Shown: positions 43,011 through 55,571 of the stretch, one piece after another
Layout: the number at the start of each line of letters is the position of its first letter
Position numbering within the stretch: the first letter of the stretch is position 1
DNA from: Clitoria ternatea
Lineage: Eukaryota; Streptophyta; Magnoliopsida; Fabales; Fabaceae
Direction: 5' to 3'
Assembly (NCBI GenBank): GCA_037962975.1
Contig: CM075672.1
Span: 122,064,001-122,128,000 of the forward strand
DNA: 64,000 nt
The notes under the pieces: model-generated
What the model was told of the DNA's origin: nothing
The model's database searches: none
The model's input: only the letters and a program-made list of their open reading frames with translations
Translations under genes and position numbers: made by a program

Positions 43011-44610
43011 TTTAAAAATTGCCACCTGATGCTGTTTTTAAATTTTGAAAAGGGGCCATTATTTCAGATTCTGTAACCGCACCTCATGTTAACTCCTCAC
43101 ATACTCCCATTCCCTTCTCTCTATGAGTTTTTATTGAGCATTATAACTGCATTACATTTCTCAATTCACTCATGGTGCAGTATGTTTTCTTCTACATTGA
43201 GCTTTCTCATTGGAAGCAAGTTTGCAGCCCACATTGCTCAGCCTAGGGACATGCCTTCTTTCTTAGGGGGGGTGGCACCTCACAGGCTGGACCAGGACCT
43301 TCATCACAGGTACCTCCAGTGAGAGGAAGACACAGAAGAAGCTGACGAGTGATGAGTTTTTTGCTTTTTATTGCTTTGCAATTTTTCAATTTTTCAATTT
43401 TTATTGCTTGCTTTACTAACATGTTTTGGTTTGAATTCTCTGCAGTAGTTTGATTTATATCTTATGGTTTGAATTTTTTTTTTGCATATCATTAGGGTTA
43501 TGTGTTAAGATTGAATGAATATATGCTTGAAGCTGAAAACATTTTTGAAAACCCAACCAAGAACCATTTTTGGAACAAGACAAGATTCTGAGTAACAAAT
43601 TTTAAGACAGTAAAATTATTTTGAAATGGCAAATAGCTGATTTAAGAACCATGAAAATAAAATAAGCTAGTGAATCTGTTTACATACTTGAACCTTTTTC
43701 TGTTAGAGTATTGGAGTACGCCTATAAACTTGGTGAGAAGTGAGCAATTAAACACTGAGAGCCTCATTTGAATTTGCTAAAATTGGCATTGACTGATTTT
43801 CTAATTAACCTTTTTCTTAAGAAATAAGCAAGGAAATGATAAGGCAATTTTGAAAAACACAGTTAGCCGAGAGCTAAAAAGCTTCCCTGATAAAAATATC
43901 CTATTCTTTGGTAGCCTATTTTGAGCCATAAAAAAATTTTTCTTCTACCCTGAGCTAAGCATAAAAGCAAAAATCCTACCTTACTTGCATGTTCATATTG
44001 AAAAAGAGCATAAAATATTTTTTTCAAAAAGTGATGAAACAAATGGAGGCAGAAAAAGAAAATGCAAAAAGAAAAATAGTAAGCTCTCTAAAAATGTATA
44101 AAAGAGCTGGAGGAAAACAAACGAAAATACTGAAGTTTAAATTCAAAGAAGAAGCCTTCTAAATTGTTAAATAAATTAACTAAAAATACTTATGCTCTTC
44201 TTTGTACATGCGATTTGAAATCCAAGAAAAACCAAAAATTCTTGTTAACCCAGCCTCATTACAACCTTAAAAGACCTTTTGATCCTTGCTGTTCATTTGA
44301 ATTTTGGTTTTACTAGAAATGACGGGCAATGTTAACTGAGCAGTTCTAATGATGGATGAGTGAAACAGGCACCTGGAGAGAATTAATGAGAAGCTCCTTA
44401 TTCTTACAGCAAGTGGTTACTTGCCTTATGAAAGATTCATTGGTGCATTGCATTTCAAAGAAATGCGTATTAAGGATGTTATTTGCCTAAAAAAAAAGTT
44501 AAACTGTGATTACTGTCTTAAAAATTTTGTTTACAACAGAATCCTCATGAAAGATTAAATCCAAAGTTCTTTTGCTTGAGGACAAGCAAAAATCTAGGTT
44601 AGGGAGAGTT
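43011..44610 (+). other. D 3' interior, non-coding, ending in a purine tract
   Basis: AT-rich with A-rich blocks. The last bases, GGTTAGGGAGAGTTT (44597-44611), are a degenerate purine tract before the LTR. No gene recognised. Confidence 0.55.
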
Positions 44611-46261
44611 TCATAAGTGTTGATTAAGCATTGATTTCATGACTTATTTGAACTAATTTTGTAAAGACTTGAGCTAAATTGATGAATTATTAAAGGAAGT
44701 GAGCATGAATCTTTTAAGTAGTGATGGATAAGTGTATAAAAGAAATATTGTGTTAAAACTCTTGGAAAGTTGCAGGAAATTCAACAGGAAAGCAAGGCAA
44801 GCTTAAGCTTGAGCAGGCAAGCTTAAGCGTGAAAGATCAAGCTTAAGCTTGAGCAGGCAAGCTTAAGCGTGAAAGATCAAGCTTAAGCTTGAGCAGGCAA
44901 GCTTAAGCGTGGAAGCGCAAGCTTAAGCGTGAAAGAGCAAGCTTAAGCGTGATCGGGAGCATTTGAAGACAACAAGCTTAAGCTTGAACAACTAAGCTTA
45001 AGCTTGAACAAGCAAGCTTGAGCTTGAACAAGTTGGAGAGCATCAGGACCTCTTACGCTTAAGCGTGAACACTAGGCGCTTAAGCGTGGAATGATAAAAA
45101 TGGAAGCCTAAGCGTGGATTAAGCGTGGGCAAGCGTGAAGTTGGACAAGGAAGGCCACGCTTGAGCGTGGCTGCAGTGGTTTAAGCGTGAAACATTTAAT
45201 GAGTATCAGGACCCTTCACGCTTGAGCGTGACCATCAAGCTCAAGCGTGACTCACACAGCATGGGTCTCTTAATTCTTTATTCACCAATGATGTGATGCC
45301 AACTCACCCACTTTCTTGTGTTTCTACAAGTCTCTGAAAGATGCTGCATGGGTTTACGCAAGTGGGCATGGGAAGCTAGAGCACAACCTCTATAAATTAA
45401 GCTGCAAACAACATCAGATTAATCCCTGTAATCCCCTGTATTTCATTCACAATCCAAACTTTCCATTATTTTTTGTATTCATTCTTTTGATGGTGAAAAT
45501 GCAAGGCATGAGTAACTAAACTCCCTTATGGGATTGGCTGTAATCCATTCAACACTGAAGTAATGCTGTTGTAAGTTTTTATTTAGTAATGAGATTTGAT
45601 AAGTTTCTGTATTTCCTTCTGCGTTTAATGCCTGAAAGTACTTGATCACTATTTTCTTGTTTTAAGTTTTCTCAAGTATGCTGGGAAGTGACTTTTGAAA
45701 GCAGATCTGAAAGAAATACTTATTGTGAGTAGGTAGCCAGGGATGGCGTCTAACGCAATAAACGTCAAAACAATCAAGCGATAATGCTGGATGATTTCAA
45801 AGTGACTGAGGGATCAGCGGTTTGAAATCATTCTTATGAATTTTGTAGTCGAGGGATCGATACAAATGACTGTGATTGTGACGTAGAAATTATCTTTTCG
45901 ATTTACTTATATAAAAACTTATGCAGCTTATAGAAGGTAAAGATGTGATGAAGCCAATCCCTGTTTTACAAAATTGATTTCTCTCAAAAACCATTCACGG
46001 TATCTTTTACAAATTTGATTCTCTGTTAGTTATTCACTTTTTTATTCAACATCATTCACAACAAAACAAACTAAAAACCTTCTGCCTAATCAATTCAAAA
46101 CTAAGATATTCATTCTAACACCTCCCTAGTGGAACGACAACTATACTATATTACAACTTCTGTGTTTAAACTTGGCACATTCATTTCCTTGAGTTCATAT
46201 TATACAAACTTGATTCTCTTTCATTGAACTCTTCATTCCAATATATCAAAATACATCATCA
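44611..46261 (+). repeat. D right (3') LTR
   Basis: 1,651 bp. The first bases are TCATAAGTG where the left LTR has TGATAAGTG, so the terminal G has changed. Palindrome array about 44797-45255, TATA-like box 45389-45398. Confidence 0.92.
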
Positions 46262-46266
46262 CCTGC

Positions 46267-47346
46267 ATATAGATGTAACCCTAAGGAAAGCCTTAAGATT
46301 AAAAAACAAGTGAACAATCTATTATCTAACGGATGGATTAGAGAGAGCGTAAGCTCGTGTGCTTTACCTGTTTTACTAGTTCCTTAAAAAGATGGTTCAT
46401 GGAGAATGTGTACAGATTGTAAAGCCATAAACAACATAACCATCAAGTATAGGCACCCAATACCTAGACTTAATGATATGCTTGATGAACTAAGTGGTTC
46501 TACCATATTTCCAACATTGATCTTAAAAGTGGCTATCATCAAATAAGAATCAAAGAAGAAGATGAATGGAAAGCTGCTTTTAAAACCAAACTTGGATTAT
46601 ACGAGTGGTTAGTTATGCCCTTTGGCTTGACTAGTGCATCAAGCACATTCATGAGGTTAATGAATCATGTTTTGAGGGAATTCATTGGGCATTTTGTTAT
46701 GGTCTACTTTGATCATATTTTGGTTTACTCAAAGACCATGACATCTTATCTAAACCATCTAAAACAAGTTATGCTTGCCTTAAGAACAAATAACCTCTAT
46801 GTAAATTTTAAAAAATATTCTTTTGGCTTGGATAGTATTGTATTCCTTGGATTTATAGTGAATTCTAAAGATGTTGAAGTTGATCACTTTAAAGTAAAGA
46901 CAATCCCAGATTGGCCAATACCTAAAAATATGAGTGAGGTTAGAAGTTTCCATGGTCTTGCAAGTTTTTATAGGAGATTTGTGAAAGATTTCTCTACCTT
47001 AGCTTCCCCTTTAAATAAGTTACTAAAAAAGAATTTTTCTTTTGTGTGGGGGCCAAGGCAAGAGAAAGCCTTTCTAGATCTCAAAGAGAAGCTCACTCAT
47101 GCTTCAATTTTAGCACTTCCAAATTTTTCAAAAACCTTTGAGCTTGAGTGTGATGCTTCAAATGTGGGTATAGGAACTGTGTTATTACAAGAAGGTTACC
47201 CCATTGCTTTCTTTAGTGAAAAGCTTAGTGGGGCAACCCTCAATTACCCCACATATGATAAAGAGTTCTATGCATTGATTAGAGCCCTTCACACTTGGGA
47301 ACATTACTTGATCCCAAAAGAGTTTGTCATTCATAATGATCACTAA
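46267..47346 (+). pseudogene. Gypsy C reverse transcriptase and start of RNase H
   Basis: Picks up at ESLKIKKQVNNLLSNGWIRES. Stops and shifts lie near 46384 and 46500-46550 (PTLILKVAIIK where SKIDLKSGYHQ is usual). Open from 46615: MPFGLTSASSTFMRLMNHVL, then VYFDHILVYSK at 46702-46734, in which the second catalytic Asp is His (codon 46714-46716). RNase H begins at ELECDASNVGIGTVL and TYDKEFYALIRALHTWEHYL. A stop at 47344 follows HNDH. Confidence 0.88.
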
Positions 47347-48187
47347 TCACTAAAATTTATCAAAAGGCAACATAAGTTAAACAAGAGACATGCTAAGTGG
47401 GTTGAGTTCTTGGAACAATTTCCATATGTCATCAAGTACAAAAATAGAAAATCCAATACTGTGGTTGATGCTTTATCAAGAAGGCACTCTTTACTTGCCT
47501 CTCTTGGAGCCAAAATTATTGGACTTGATGAGATTAGGACTTTGTATCCAAGTGACCTTGATTTTTCAAACATTTTTAACTCATCTTCCACTTCTTCTTC
47601 TTATAAAGGCTTCTACATTCTAGATGGTTACCTTTTTAAAACCAATAGACTTTGCATTCCTAGGAGCTCTTTAAGAGATCTTTTACTTAGAGAAAGCCAT
47701 GAGGGAGGCTTAATGGGCCATTTTGGAAGAGACAAAACATTAGCCATTTTACATGAGCACTTCTATTGGCCTAAAATGAAAAAAAGATATACAAAAACTT
47801 TGCGCTAGATGTTTAGTATTTAGGAAAGCTAAATCTAAACTTTCACCTAGTGGTTTGTATACTCCATTGCCTACACCTATTTCTCCTTGGGTTGATATTT
47901 CTATGGATTTTGTGTTAGGCTTGCCTAGAACCAAAAGAGGAATGGATTCTATCTTTCTGGTGGTAGATAGGTTTAGCAAGATGGCTCACTTCATTCCTTG
48001 TCACAAAGTGGATGATGCAAGTCATATTGCTAAGCTGTTTTTCAAAGAAATAGTAAGACTTCATGGTGTCCCTAAAACTATCATTTCTAATAGGGACACC
48101 AAATTCCTAAGCCATTTTCAGAAAACCCTTTGTTCAAGGCTAGGAATGAAGCTTCTTTTTTCTACCACTTGTTATCCTTAAACAGAT
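47347..48187 (+). pseudogene. Gypsy C RNase H end and integrase, truncated
   Basis: Continues in frame after the stop: RHAKWVEFLEQFPYVIKYKN, the linker NTVVDALSRRHSLL, the integrase zinc region (HEGGLMGHFGRDKTL then HFYWP). A one-base shift in an A run near 47788 moves the frame to FRKAKSKLSPSGLYTPLP and the core: MDFVLGLPRTKRG, first Asp in VVDRFSKMAHFIPCH, second in ISNRDTKFLSHF. A TAA follows CYP at 48180, and coding is lost at 48187 before the catalytic Glu. Motifs fit chromoviruses of the CRM/Reina kind. Confidence 0.88.
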
Positions 48188-48510
48188 GGCCACTTGAGCG
48201 AGAGAGAGAGGAAATGGTTTTGGACGGATCTCGCTCAAGCGAGTGATGAGGTGTGGTGAGGCTTGCTCAAGCGAGCGAGTGTGTGGAAACGTCACTGGAG
48301 GAATCTTGCCCAAGCGAGAGTGGCCCGCTCAAGCGAGATCGGAGCCTGATGCTTAAAACTATACTTGCTCAGGAGAGTGGCCATGCGTAGGGAGTCTCGC
48401 TCAAGCGAGTGACCGTAGGTACACTGCTAGGAGCATTTCGCCTACGCGAGAAGGCTCGCCCAAGCGAGCTGTACCGATCTTGCTCAAGCGAGTGTGGGTC
48501 TCGCTTGAGC
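48187..48510. repeat. Array of CGCTCAAGCG palindromes, B 5' LTR
   Basis: About 12 sites of CTCGCTCAAGCGAG or one-strand variants (GCTTGAGCGAG, GCCCAAGCGAG). The full site is a 14-bp perfect palindrome at several places, for example 48227-48240 and 48401-48414. Repeated in the 3' LTR at 58695-59190, which has extra sites. Confidence 0.9.
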
Positions 48511-51057
48511 GAGTTACCCAAACCTTGAAATTTTGTTCCTTTCTCTTATGTTTTTGATGCTAAACCCCATTTCTTTATATTGTGAGATATTTGAGGAAAT
48601 GTGTATGGGGTTTTTGATGATGGCATGTCATGGTGGTAATTAGAATTGATTGATTCATTTGGAATGATTTATTTATGATATATTCAACACCAAGAATGGG
48701 AAAGGAAGGAATGATAATGAGAGTTTGATGATGGGGTTGTAAGATATACCCTTATATAATTATAAAACCAATGATGGGATGATTCTATGACATGATATTT
48801 ATTATAAGTCAATAAATCGGAAATGAAATTGATAATGAATAATGATAGACGATGATGTTGATCACTTCCTTGAATAAAAGGTGATTATTATTATTGATGA
48901 ATTGTAGAATACCATTATGTGTGATACAAGTGTGACCTCGTATGTGTGGTTTAAATTATATCAATGAATTATCGTGAATACCACACCAATATATTTATAT
49001 GAAACAATGGTGATGAATAATGAAATGAAAATCCACTAAATAATTATGTGGTGGTATTGATGAAAGATTAATGAATGTTAATGATGATTTGTAATGTTTA
49101 AGATGCCATTGTGGTTGATTGCAAGTGTCGACTTGCATGTATAATATATGATATATTGAGATGAAAATGCCACATATAAAACTTGAAAACAATGGCTAAA
49201 ACCAACAATGATAAAATCCACTAAGGTGTGTATGGTGGTGTTGGTGATTATGATGATGATGTTTGATGAGTGGCATTTAGGATGCACAGTGTGAGAAATA
49301 CATTTGATTTGCATTGAATTGCATCCATGGCATATCATATGCTGCCGGTAAGGAACATTAGGGGGTTCCCCCAGTTGGCCCAATGGTAGGGTGGCTCAGT
49401 GCACGAGCATTCTTATTGTTTCCCCTGTGTCTCGGTGTGTGAGTCACAAAGCTGCCCTTAGTTTGGTGACAAGGCACCCTATGTGGCAGGCCTAGTGGGC
49501 GGGCGGCTCTGTGATGCTCGGTGTCCGACGGGGCACGACTCTTTTGATGTGTGTTCAAGAGAGGCCTATAGCACTTTTGGCAGTTGAGGCCATGTTATTG
49601 ATCTGCAAGTCATGGGGTGACTAGTGCTACAGATGGACGATAGTGGTTTGGTACCAGTAAAAGATATTATTGATATGCTTTCATGCTTTGAGATATGTGT
49701 ACAGATTTTTCTACTGTAGTGGGGGCATAGTAGCACACCTATGCTCGACCCACAATTTGGTGTTATTCCCACAGTCGGATCCGCATTTGTTGTCTGTTCC
49801 ATTATGCATATGCATAAGCCATAAGAGCATTTGCATATAGCATAGAGATATGCCAGAGTATGATGATGATTGAGGTTATGGTTTGATGATAACGAGATTG
49901 GTAATTGATGTACCTAAAAGACCACATAAAATTAATAAATGATATGAATACACAGAACGATATTGAATGTGATGATATATGTGTAATGGCCCCATATGAT
50001 AAAGGGCATGTTTATGTACGATTGATGATGATGATTGTTGGCCCATTGTGGCCTTGAGAAAGACCTGAATGGTCAATATTGATGATGTTGGCCCGTTATA
50101 GCGTTGGAATTGATGTGTATATACTTGCTTTGCTATGATTTGATTAAAGAATATGAAATGTGAATATATTGTTGAAGTTATAATTTATGATGATCATTGA
50201 TGTGTTTAGCAAAGCATACATGATGTTGATATGCATATGCATACAATTTCAATTGTATTCATATCGTCATTTAAAATGTATAACTCACTCTGCCATGTGG
50301 TCTACTTTTTAGTATTGATGCAGGAATATCATGGGACGAGGATGTTTATAAAGTAAAGTTTTTGGGAAGGTAAATAATGGTAACAGAATGCCTTGACCGG
50401 CAGCGTTTGTAAATTATGGAGTTGTTTATAAAATGGATATTATGATGTTGCTAATCACTGATATTGATTGATGAACTATGAGTAATGTATATATATAAAG
50501 ATGATGTATCGATATTAGAAGTATTGCATTTTTACCATTCTGGTGTATAATAGGATGTTGATTTATTAATCCTCTGTACGTACAAGTATTAAAATACATA
50601 AATTGAGGATTGAACTGTTTATGGTCAATTATGAAATATAAATATTGGAGATGTATGTTGCATGACTATATAGATGGATATGTATAAATATATTTAAGGC
50701 GTTGTAAGTCTATGACTTATGTGTAAGATTGGATGTGGCCTAATAGGCTTGTGTTGTATATTTACATGCTTTACCAAGCCTTTTCTAATATCTTCATATA
50801 TGGGACTAGGCATGTGCCCAGTATACACATTCTTCTTCCATTATAAACTCTGTTATTTTGTATACCATTATGGGCAAACTATTTACCGATCCAGTTATAG
50901 ATTATCAAATCTCACCCTTTGGTTTTCTGTGGTTCGAGTCTTGATGTAGTCGTGGTGGTGTTTTGAAATTATTTCAAATGTGAAAAATTTATTTGTATTT
51001 TTATTGTTTAATTATTTATATTACATCGGGATTCGAGTCTAGAAAATCGCGGTTACA
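48188..51057 (+). repeat. B 5' LTR, left part missing
   Basis: Matches 58875-61723 in the same orientation. The first 2.3 kb of the LTR are absent, replaced by the join with gypsy C. Palindrome array 48187-48510. It ends GGTTACA at 51057. 48510-51050 is non-coding, rich in TGATGATG words, with GC-richer blocks at 49340-49600. Confidence 0.88.
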
Positions 51058-51060
51058 ACC

Positions 51061-51072
51061 TAGTATCAGAGC
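51061..51072 (+). promoter_or_regulatory. Primer binding site of B
   Basis: TAGTATCAGAGC, one change from the iMet site, three bases after the LTR end. Confidence 0.7.
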
Positions 51073-53057
51073 GTATTTTGCTCTGAATTAGATTTGTTAA
51101 TCATCATCAGAGTATGGTTACTCTGCATTGAAATTGATATCATGGATGATTGGAGCATGATTGCTTAATATCGAAACATTTTGGTAATCATTGGAACATG
51201 GTTGTTCTATATAGATTTAAGAGTGAAAATTATCTTGAAGATGATATTATGTTAAGCATTGGTTGCCCTATATGGATTACTAAAGGACTAATTGTCTAGG
51301 AATTATGAAAGGACTATAAGGGCATTGATTACTCATTGAAGATTCCTTGTGAATTATTAATCATACGTTGTGTTTGATGTTTATGGGAGTATGCCCTTTT
51401 ATCATTGAGGTTGTATGATGCACTTGTGGAGCATAGTTGTTCATTGGGAAAACTTAATGAAATCATGAGATTGAATACATATGGATGAATTCCTCAATGT
51501 GATTGATATGGTTGTTTGTGTAAGTCCGGCCAAGTTCCTTACACTATTTCCTTCGAATGACGAATACATTGATATTATGCATTTGAATATTGATATATTG
51601 AGTATGACTTAAATTGACGATGAATTTATACCATGTGTGATCATGGAAATGACATATTGAATATGAATTAATTTGATGATGAACCTATGCCGCATGTTGA
51701 TCACGGATAGGGTATATTAGATGTGAATGGTTCATGTGTTAAAATGGATTAAATAAATGATAGTGAAAGAACTCCCTGACGTGGATGTTCATAGAATGAA
51801 ATTATTAATTATGTTATTGTTGAGAGATGAATCAAAATGATTAATAGTTCTTATTTTGGAAGATGGATTTTATCTCCTTAGGCACAACACTATATGTGTA
51901 TGATGCAATTGAAATGCTATGTCTCCTTAGATTGAGAACATGAATAAGTGATAAGATGATTAAATATGAAATTATGTTGGCACATGATTGGGGTTATGAC
52001 TCGATTTTATATTTGTGAACCGAATGAATGGTTGATTTGGCTGTGACCCACTAAGTGTGGTGACCTCGAATAACTGAATATGATCTTAAAAGATCAAATC
52101 TTATGGAATTAGACCCTATGGTGGTCTAGGCTCTACGATGCTTCTATGAGCCATGTTTAATAATATTATGTGTGTAGAAGTATTCCACGATGGGTACTAG
52201 GTAAGCCTTGAACTTTCTAAGCCTAATGATAGATTGAATCTTATGAATGATTGAGCCATAGTGAAATAAATTATGGAATGAGTTGTTGAGGCTAGAGCCG
52301 ATGTGTGATTGGATTAGAAATATGAGCGTAAACCCCTAAGTATTTGCTGAATAATGATGTTGAATTCGGGGTATGATTTAGCATTGGCCATGACGAAAAT
52401 TTTATGGTATGACTTTGGGCTAAATTGTGCGCCCTTGACGTTATGATTATTAGATCAATTGTGGATTATGATGTGATGCAGATGATATATGTGATCATGG
52501 GTTGGTAAATGAAATTTAAACATGTCAATACCTCCCTTTTTGTTTCGAAAGGAGTTATATTGGTGATAGAAACCACATACCGATGTGACATAATGTGAAT
52601 CGTATGTCCAGTATATGGACTTTGGCTGTGATATGTGAAGAAATCCACTAGTGTGAAAGTTTATTATATGATTATGAACCTTATCTTAAATTAAAGGGTG
52701 TATAGTTGATGTGAGTTTGATGAATCAATTAGGCTTGAATCGAATTATAGCCGACAATGTTCGGATTAGACAAATGATTTATAAGTTATTTAACTATGAC
52801 TTCGGGATGGATAAAGTCCAATGGTGGGGTGATTACCCCATGATGATCGGAAAACTATAGTAGATATGTCAGCATATGGTTATGGTGGCTGCAATTGATG
52901 AACTGTATGGCATGAGTTATGCCAGATCATGATTAAATGATAACATGATGTGAGTGTATTGCTCATGGACTTATGTGACTTCTCACAAAGTCTCGTGTGT
53001 GAAGAGATGTCATTTGAATTGATATGAATAATGTGAGCGATAAGACATGAAGGTACT
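51073..53057 (+). other. B interior, left part, non-coding
   Basis: AT-rich with many short stops in all frames. No protein family or RNA gene recognised. It ends at the target duplication GTACT (53053-53057). Confidence 0.6.
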
Positions 53058-53259
53058 TGTAACACCTTATTTTAAATAAATAATTAAAAACCAATACGGG
53101 GAAAATTTTTCCAAAATTAAGTAACCAAAGACTATAAGGCAACCGGATAACACAAAGGGCGGAGTGCAAGGAAGAACAAGGGAAATGGGAGATCATCCAC
53201 ACGCATAAGGCAAATGACAGAAGGCTAAGACTGGGACCGGTTCGTGGGTTTAGCGTAAC

Positions 53260-54270
53260 ATACCAGCGCCAGGGCGGATTACGTAATATCATTGGCTCAC
53301 TCAGACGGGGTTTGATACCGCCTAGGCGGGGTATGGAAATGCAACAGTGGATGGAGGAAAATTCTAAAAGAGAAACTCTTCCACGAGTAACACTAGTTCG
53401 TTCAGTAGGAAGTGATGGGTAAGGGGAAGGAGAAGAGGAAGTACAAGGGAGCAAGGCTGGGACCAACCCGCACTGTCCAGCGAAACATAGCAGCTCCTGG
53501 TCGAAGACTAAGATAACACTGACTCGCTCAAGCGAGGCCCGACGTTGCCTGAGCGAAGCATAACAATGCAACCACGAAAGGAGGAAGTGATTACACCGCC
53601 GTCCAGTACGGCAAGGTACAACAACGCCTGGACGGACTACATTACAACGCCCACTCACTCAGGCGATGTCCAACACCGCCCAGAGAGACATAATAATGCG
53701 ACAATGGAGGAGGAAGGTACATAGGCGGAGTCTCACGTTGATATCTGCTTGCTTCAGCATGGTTCCACGCGCTTGGGCGAACCGTCCTAGTTACTTGGGC
53801 GAGGTATGACACCGCCTAAGCGAAGTCAGCACGACGCCCCTCCAACACAAACACAAGGTAATTTCTCAATCGGATATGGATAAGGGTTCACTCGGTAAAT
53901 CCTCACGTTCGCACTTCACTCGGAAAAACGGGAAGTTACAGTGTACATATGCGGTAGTAGGTTGTGGGGGAAGGAGGAGCCCGAATTCACTCTACCCAAC
54001 TCAACTAGGTACGACAACGTCTGGGCGAACTCGACTACAACGTTCAAGCCGGGGTCAATACTATTATTGAGGTCGCACTAGCGCCACAACGGATAGGAAG
54101 GATAATGGACGGTATCTCACTCTGACTTTTACTCGCTTCAGCACGAGTCCTTACGCTTAGGCGGACTGCTTTAGCACTTTAGACGAGGTATGACTCCGCC
54201 CGAGGGAACCCAACATAAGTCTTTCTAGTCCGCACTCGCTGGGGCGGGTATGCTGCTTGCTGAAGCGAGG
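53260..54270. repeat. GCCTAGGCG-type palindromes and long degenerate units in the solo LTR
   Basis: Sites include CCGCCTAGGCGG (perfect, about 53318-53329), GCTCAAGCGAG and GCCTGAGCG, set in degenerate units of 100-200 bp that each hold AACGCC, a GGCGGA-like word and a CAATGCAAC-like word. Confidence 0.65.
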
Positions 54271-54465
54271 GACTCCACTCAGTTTTTCACTCGTCTTTCG
54301 TTCTTCACTCACTCGAAGCATGTTTAAACTCTTTGTTTCATCCTCTCAACCCCAAACTTAATCCCACTACCTACCCGTAGTCACACTGGCCGTCTACGCT
54401 CATAAGGTATGCTTGGGCATCCGGACTTGTCATTCAACACCTTCCGCCGTACCATATAACACGCA

Positions 54466-54504
<39 letters not shown>
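54466..54504. repeat. (AC)n(AT)n microsatellite
   Basis: Six AC units pass into about 12 AT units. Confidence 0.9.
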
Positions 54505-54509
<5 letters not shown>

Positions 54510-55552
54510 GAAACATCTAAACAATTACAACCACAATATGCCCCTTCTGTCCGGAGCGTTTAAGTTTCGTAATTAAAACCCAAATTTAACACAAACCGGC
54601 CAAGGCTTCCTCTAAAACATTTAAATATGACAAGCACACAGTACACATATATATACACACGATCTATAATGCTCAGCTGCTCTGCTCCACACCCGGCTCT
54701 TCCTTCATTCTTTATTCCGAGAGATGTTCACTGAAATATGGCCACTGCAGGGGTGAGCTTTACATGTAAAATGATACTCACAGACTCAGTATCAGCGTCA
54801 GTACACGTTCCTACCATCATTTAACCTTTCCCAAGTAACAAGTTCATGCAGTTCAAGCAACATTCATGCCACACATATCACACAGAGCTTATGCCCACAA
54901 TCCATTCATGCATTCGGAGTTCCTACGCACATATACATTCATGCACTCAAAATCACACACATAAACATACATAGATTTATACATCATCACAATCGGCCTT
55001 ATATCTACATGCATGCCTGCGGATCCGACTCGGGTAAAGACTCTCAGTTACGGTCCCCTTTCTTCTGGCCCCTCGTCCCTCAGCTCTAACCAGGTGGCAC
55101 CGGCCTCCCACGGCGTCTCGAGACTCTTCTCTAGCTCCTTCGGCTACCATGAGCACTATCAGGATCTAGCCAAGGTTGGTAACTGGAAGTCGTTCCCTTG
55201 GGGTTCTTGACCTTCTATGGGTCACCCCACTCTCACTCATGCAACTAACACATTTATTAACACGCATCATCACGCCACGAACACCTTCTCTGTAGCCATT
55301 AAGCAAGAACGGATTCCCCACATTACTCGTATTCATTTAGTCAATCACACCAACGCATGTTACAATCAGTCATCAGACTAACAACAGTGAACAAACCAAT
55401 TAAGAGCATGCACATACATCTTTTCCATAGTGACAAGAAAATAGATCCATGCATATCATTCATCATTATCATCCACTAACAGGCTACACCATCCCCATGA
55501 AATCGCTATCAGAATCTTAAATCATGCATCAGTTTTAGTGATTATGAATACA

Positions 55553-55571
55553 TGCACACACACACACACAC
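55553..55571. repeat. (AC)n microsatellite
   Basis: Nine CA/AC units. Confidence 0.85.

Larger units (their letters stand above)
38262..46261 (+). mobile_element. D: Athila-like gypsy element with gag and protease only
   Basis: 8,000 bp between perfect CCTGC duplications (38257-38261 and 46262-46266). LTRs 38262-39913 and 44611-46261. The primer site TGGCGCCGTTGCCGGGGA is complementary to the 3' end of Asp tRNA, usual for Athila/Tat elements. The interior has gag and protease (40054-41998), then a palindrome-rich non-coding region and 1.6 kb of AT-rich DNA. RT, RNase H and integrase are wholly absent, and the text after protease runs straight into the stretch usually seen after pol (GGGAGGCAACCCAA at about 42044), so pol was cleanly removed. 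Inserted in gypsy C between protease and RT. Confidence 0.9.
46262..48187 (+). mobile_element. Gypsy C, 3' part (RT to integrase), cut at 48187
   Basis: Continues the C coding after the CCTGC duplication and stops inside the integrase at a join with the B LTR. Confidence 0.8.

Noticed and set aside
38449..45255. Regular palindromic repeats resembling a CRISPR array
   Set aside because: Repeats are too short and variable, linkers are not unique spacers of constant length, the DNA is from a plant LTR, and there are no cas genes.
49358..49802. Minus-strand open frames repeated at 60016-60460
   Set aside because: Same LTR segment in both B LTRs; the frames differ in length between copies, so no conserved protein.
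52963..53658. 231-codon minus-strand open frame in the solo LTR
   Set aside because: Crosses the LTR border at 53058, has no family motif and lies in GC-richer repeat DNA where chance frames are longer.
55013..55210. 65-codon plus-strand frame with Ser/Pro-rich text
   Set aside because: Inside the solo LTR, no start context or homologous family recognised.
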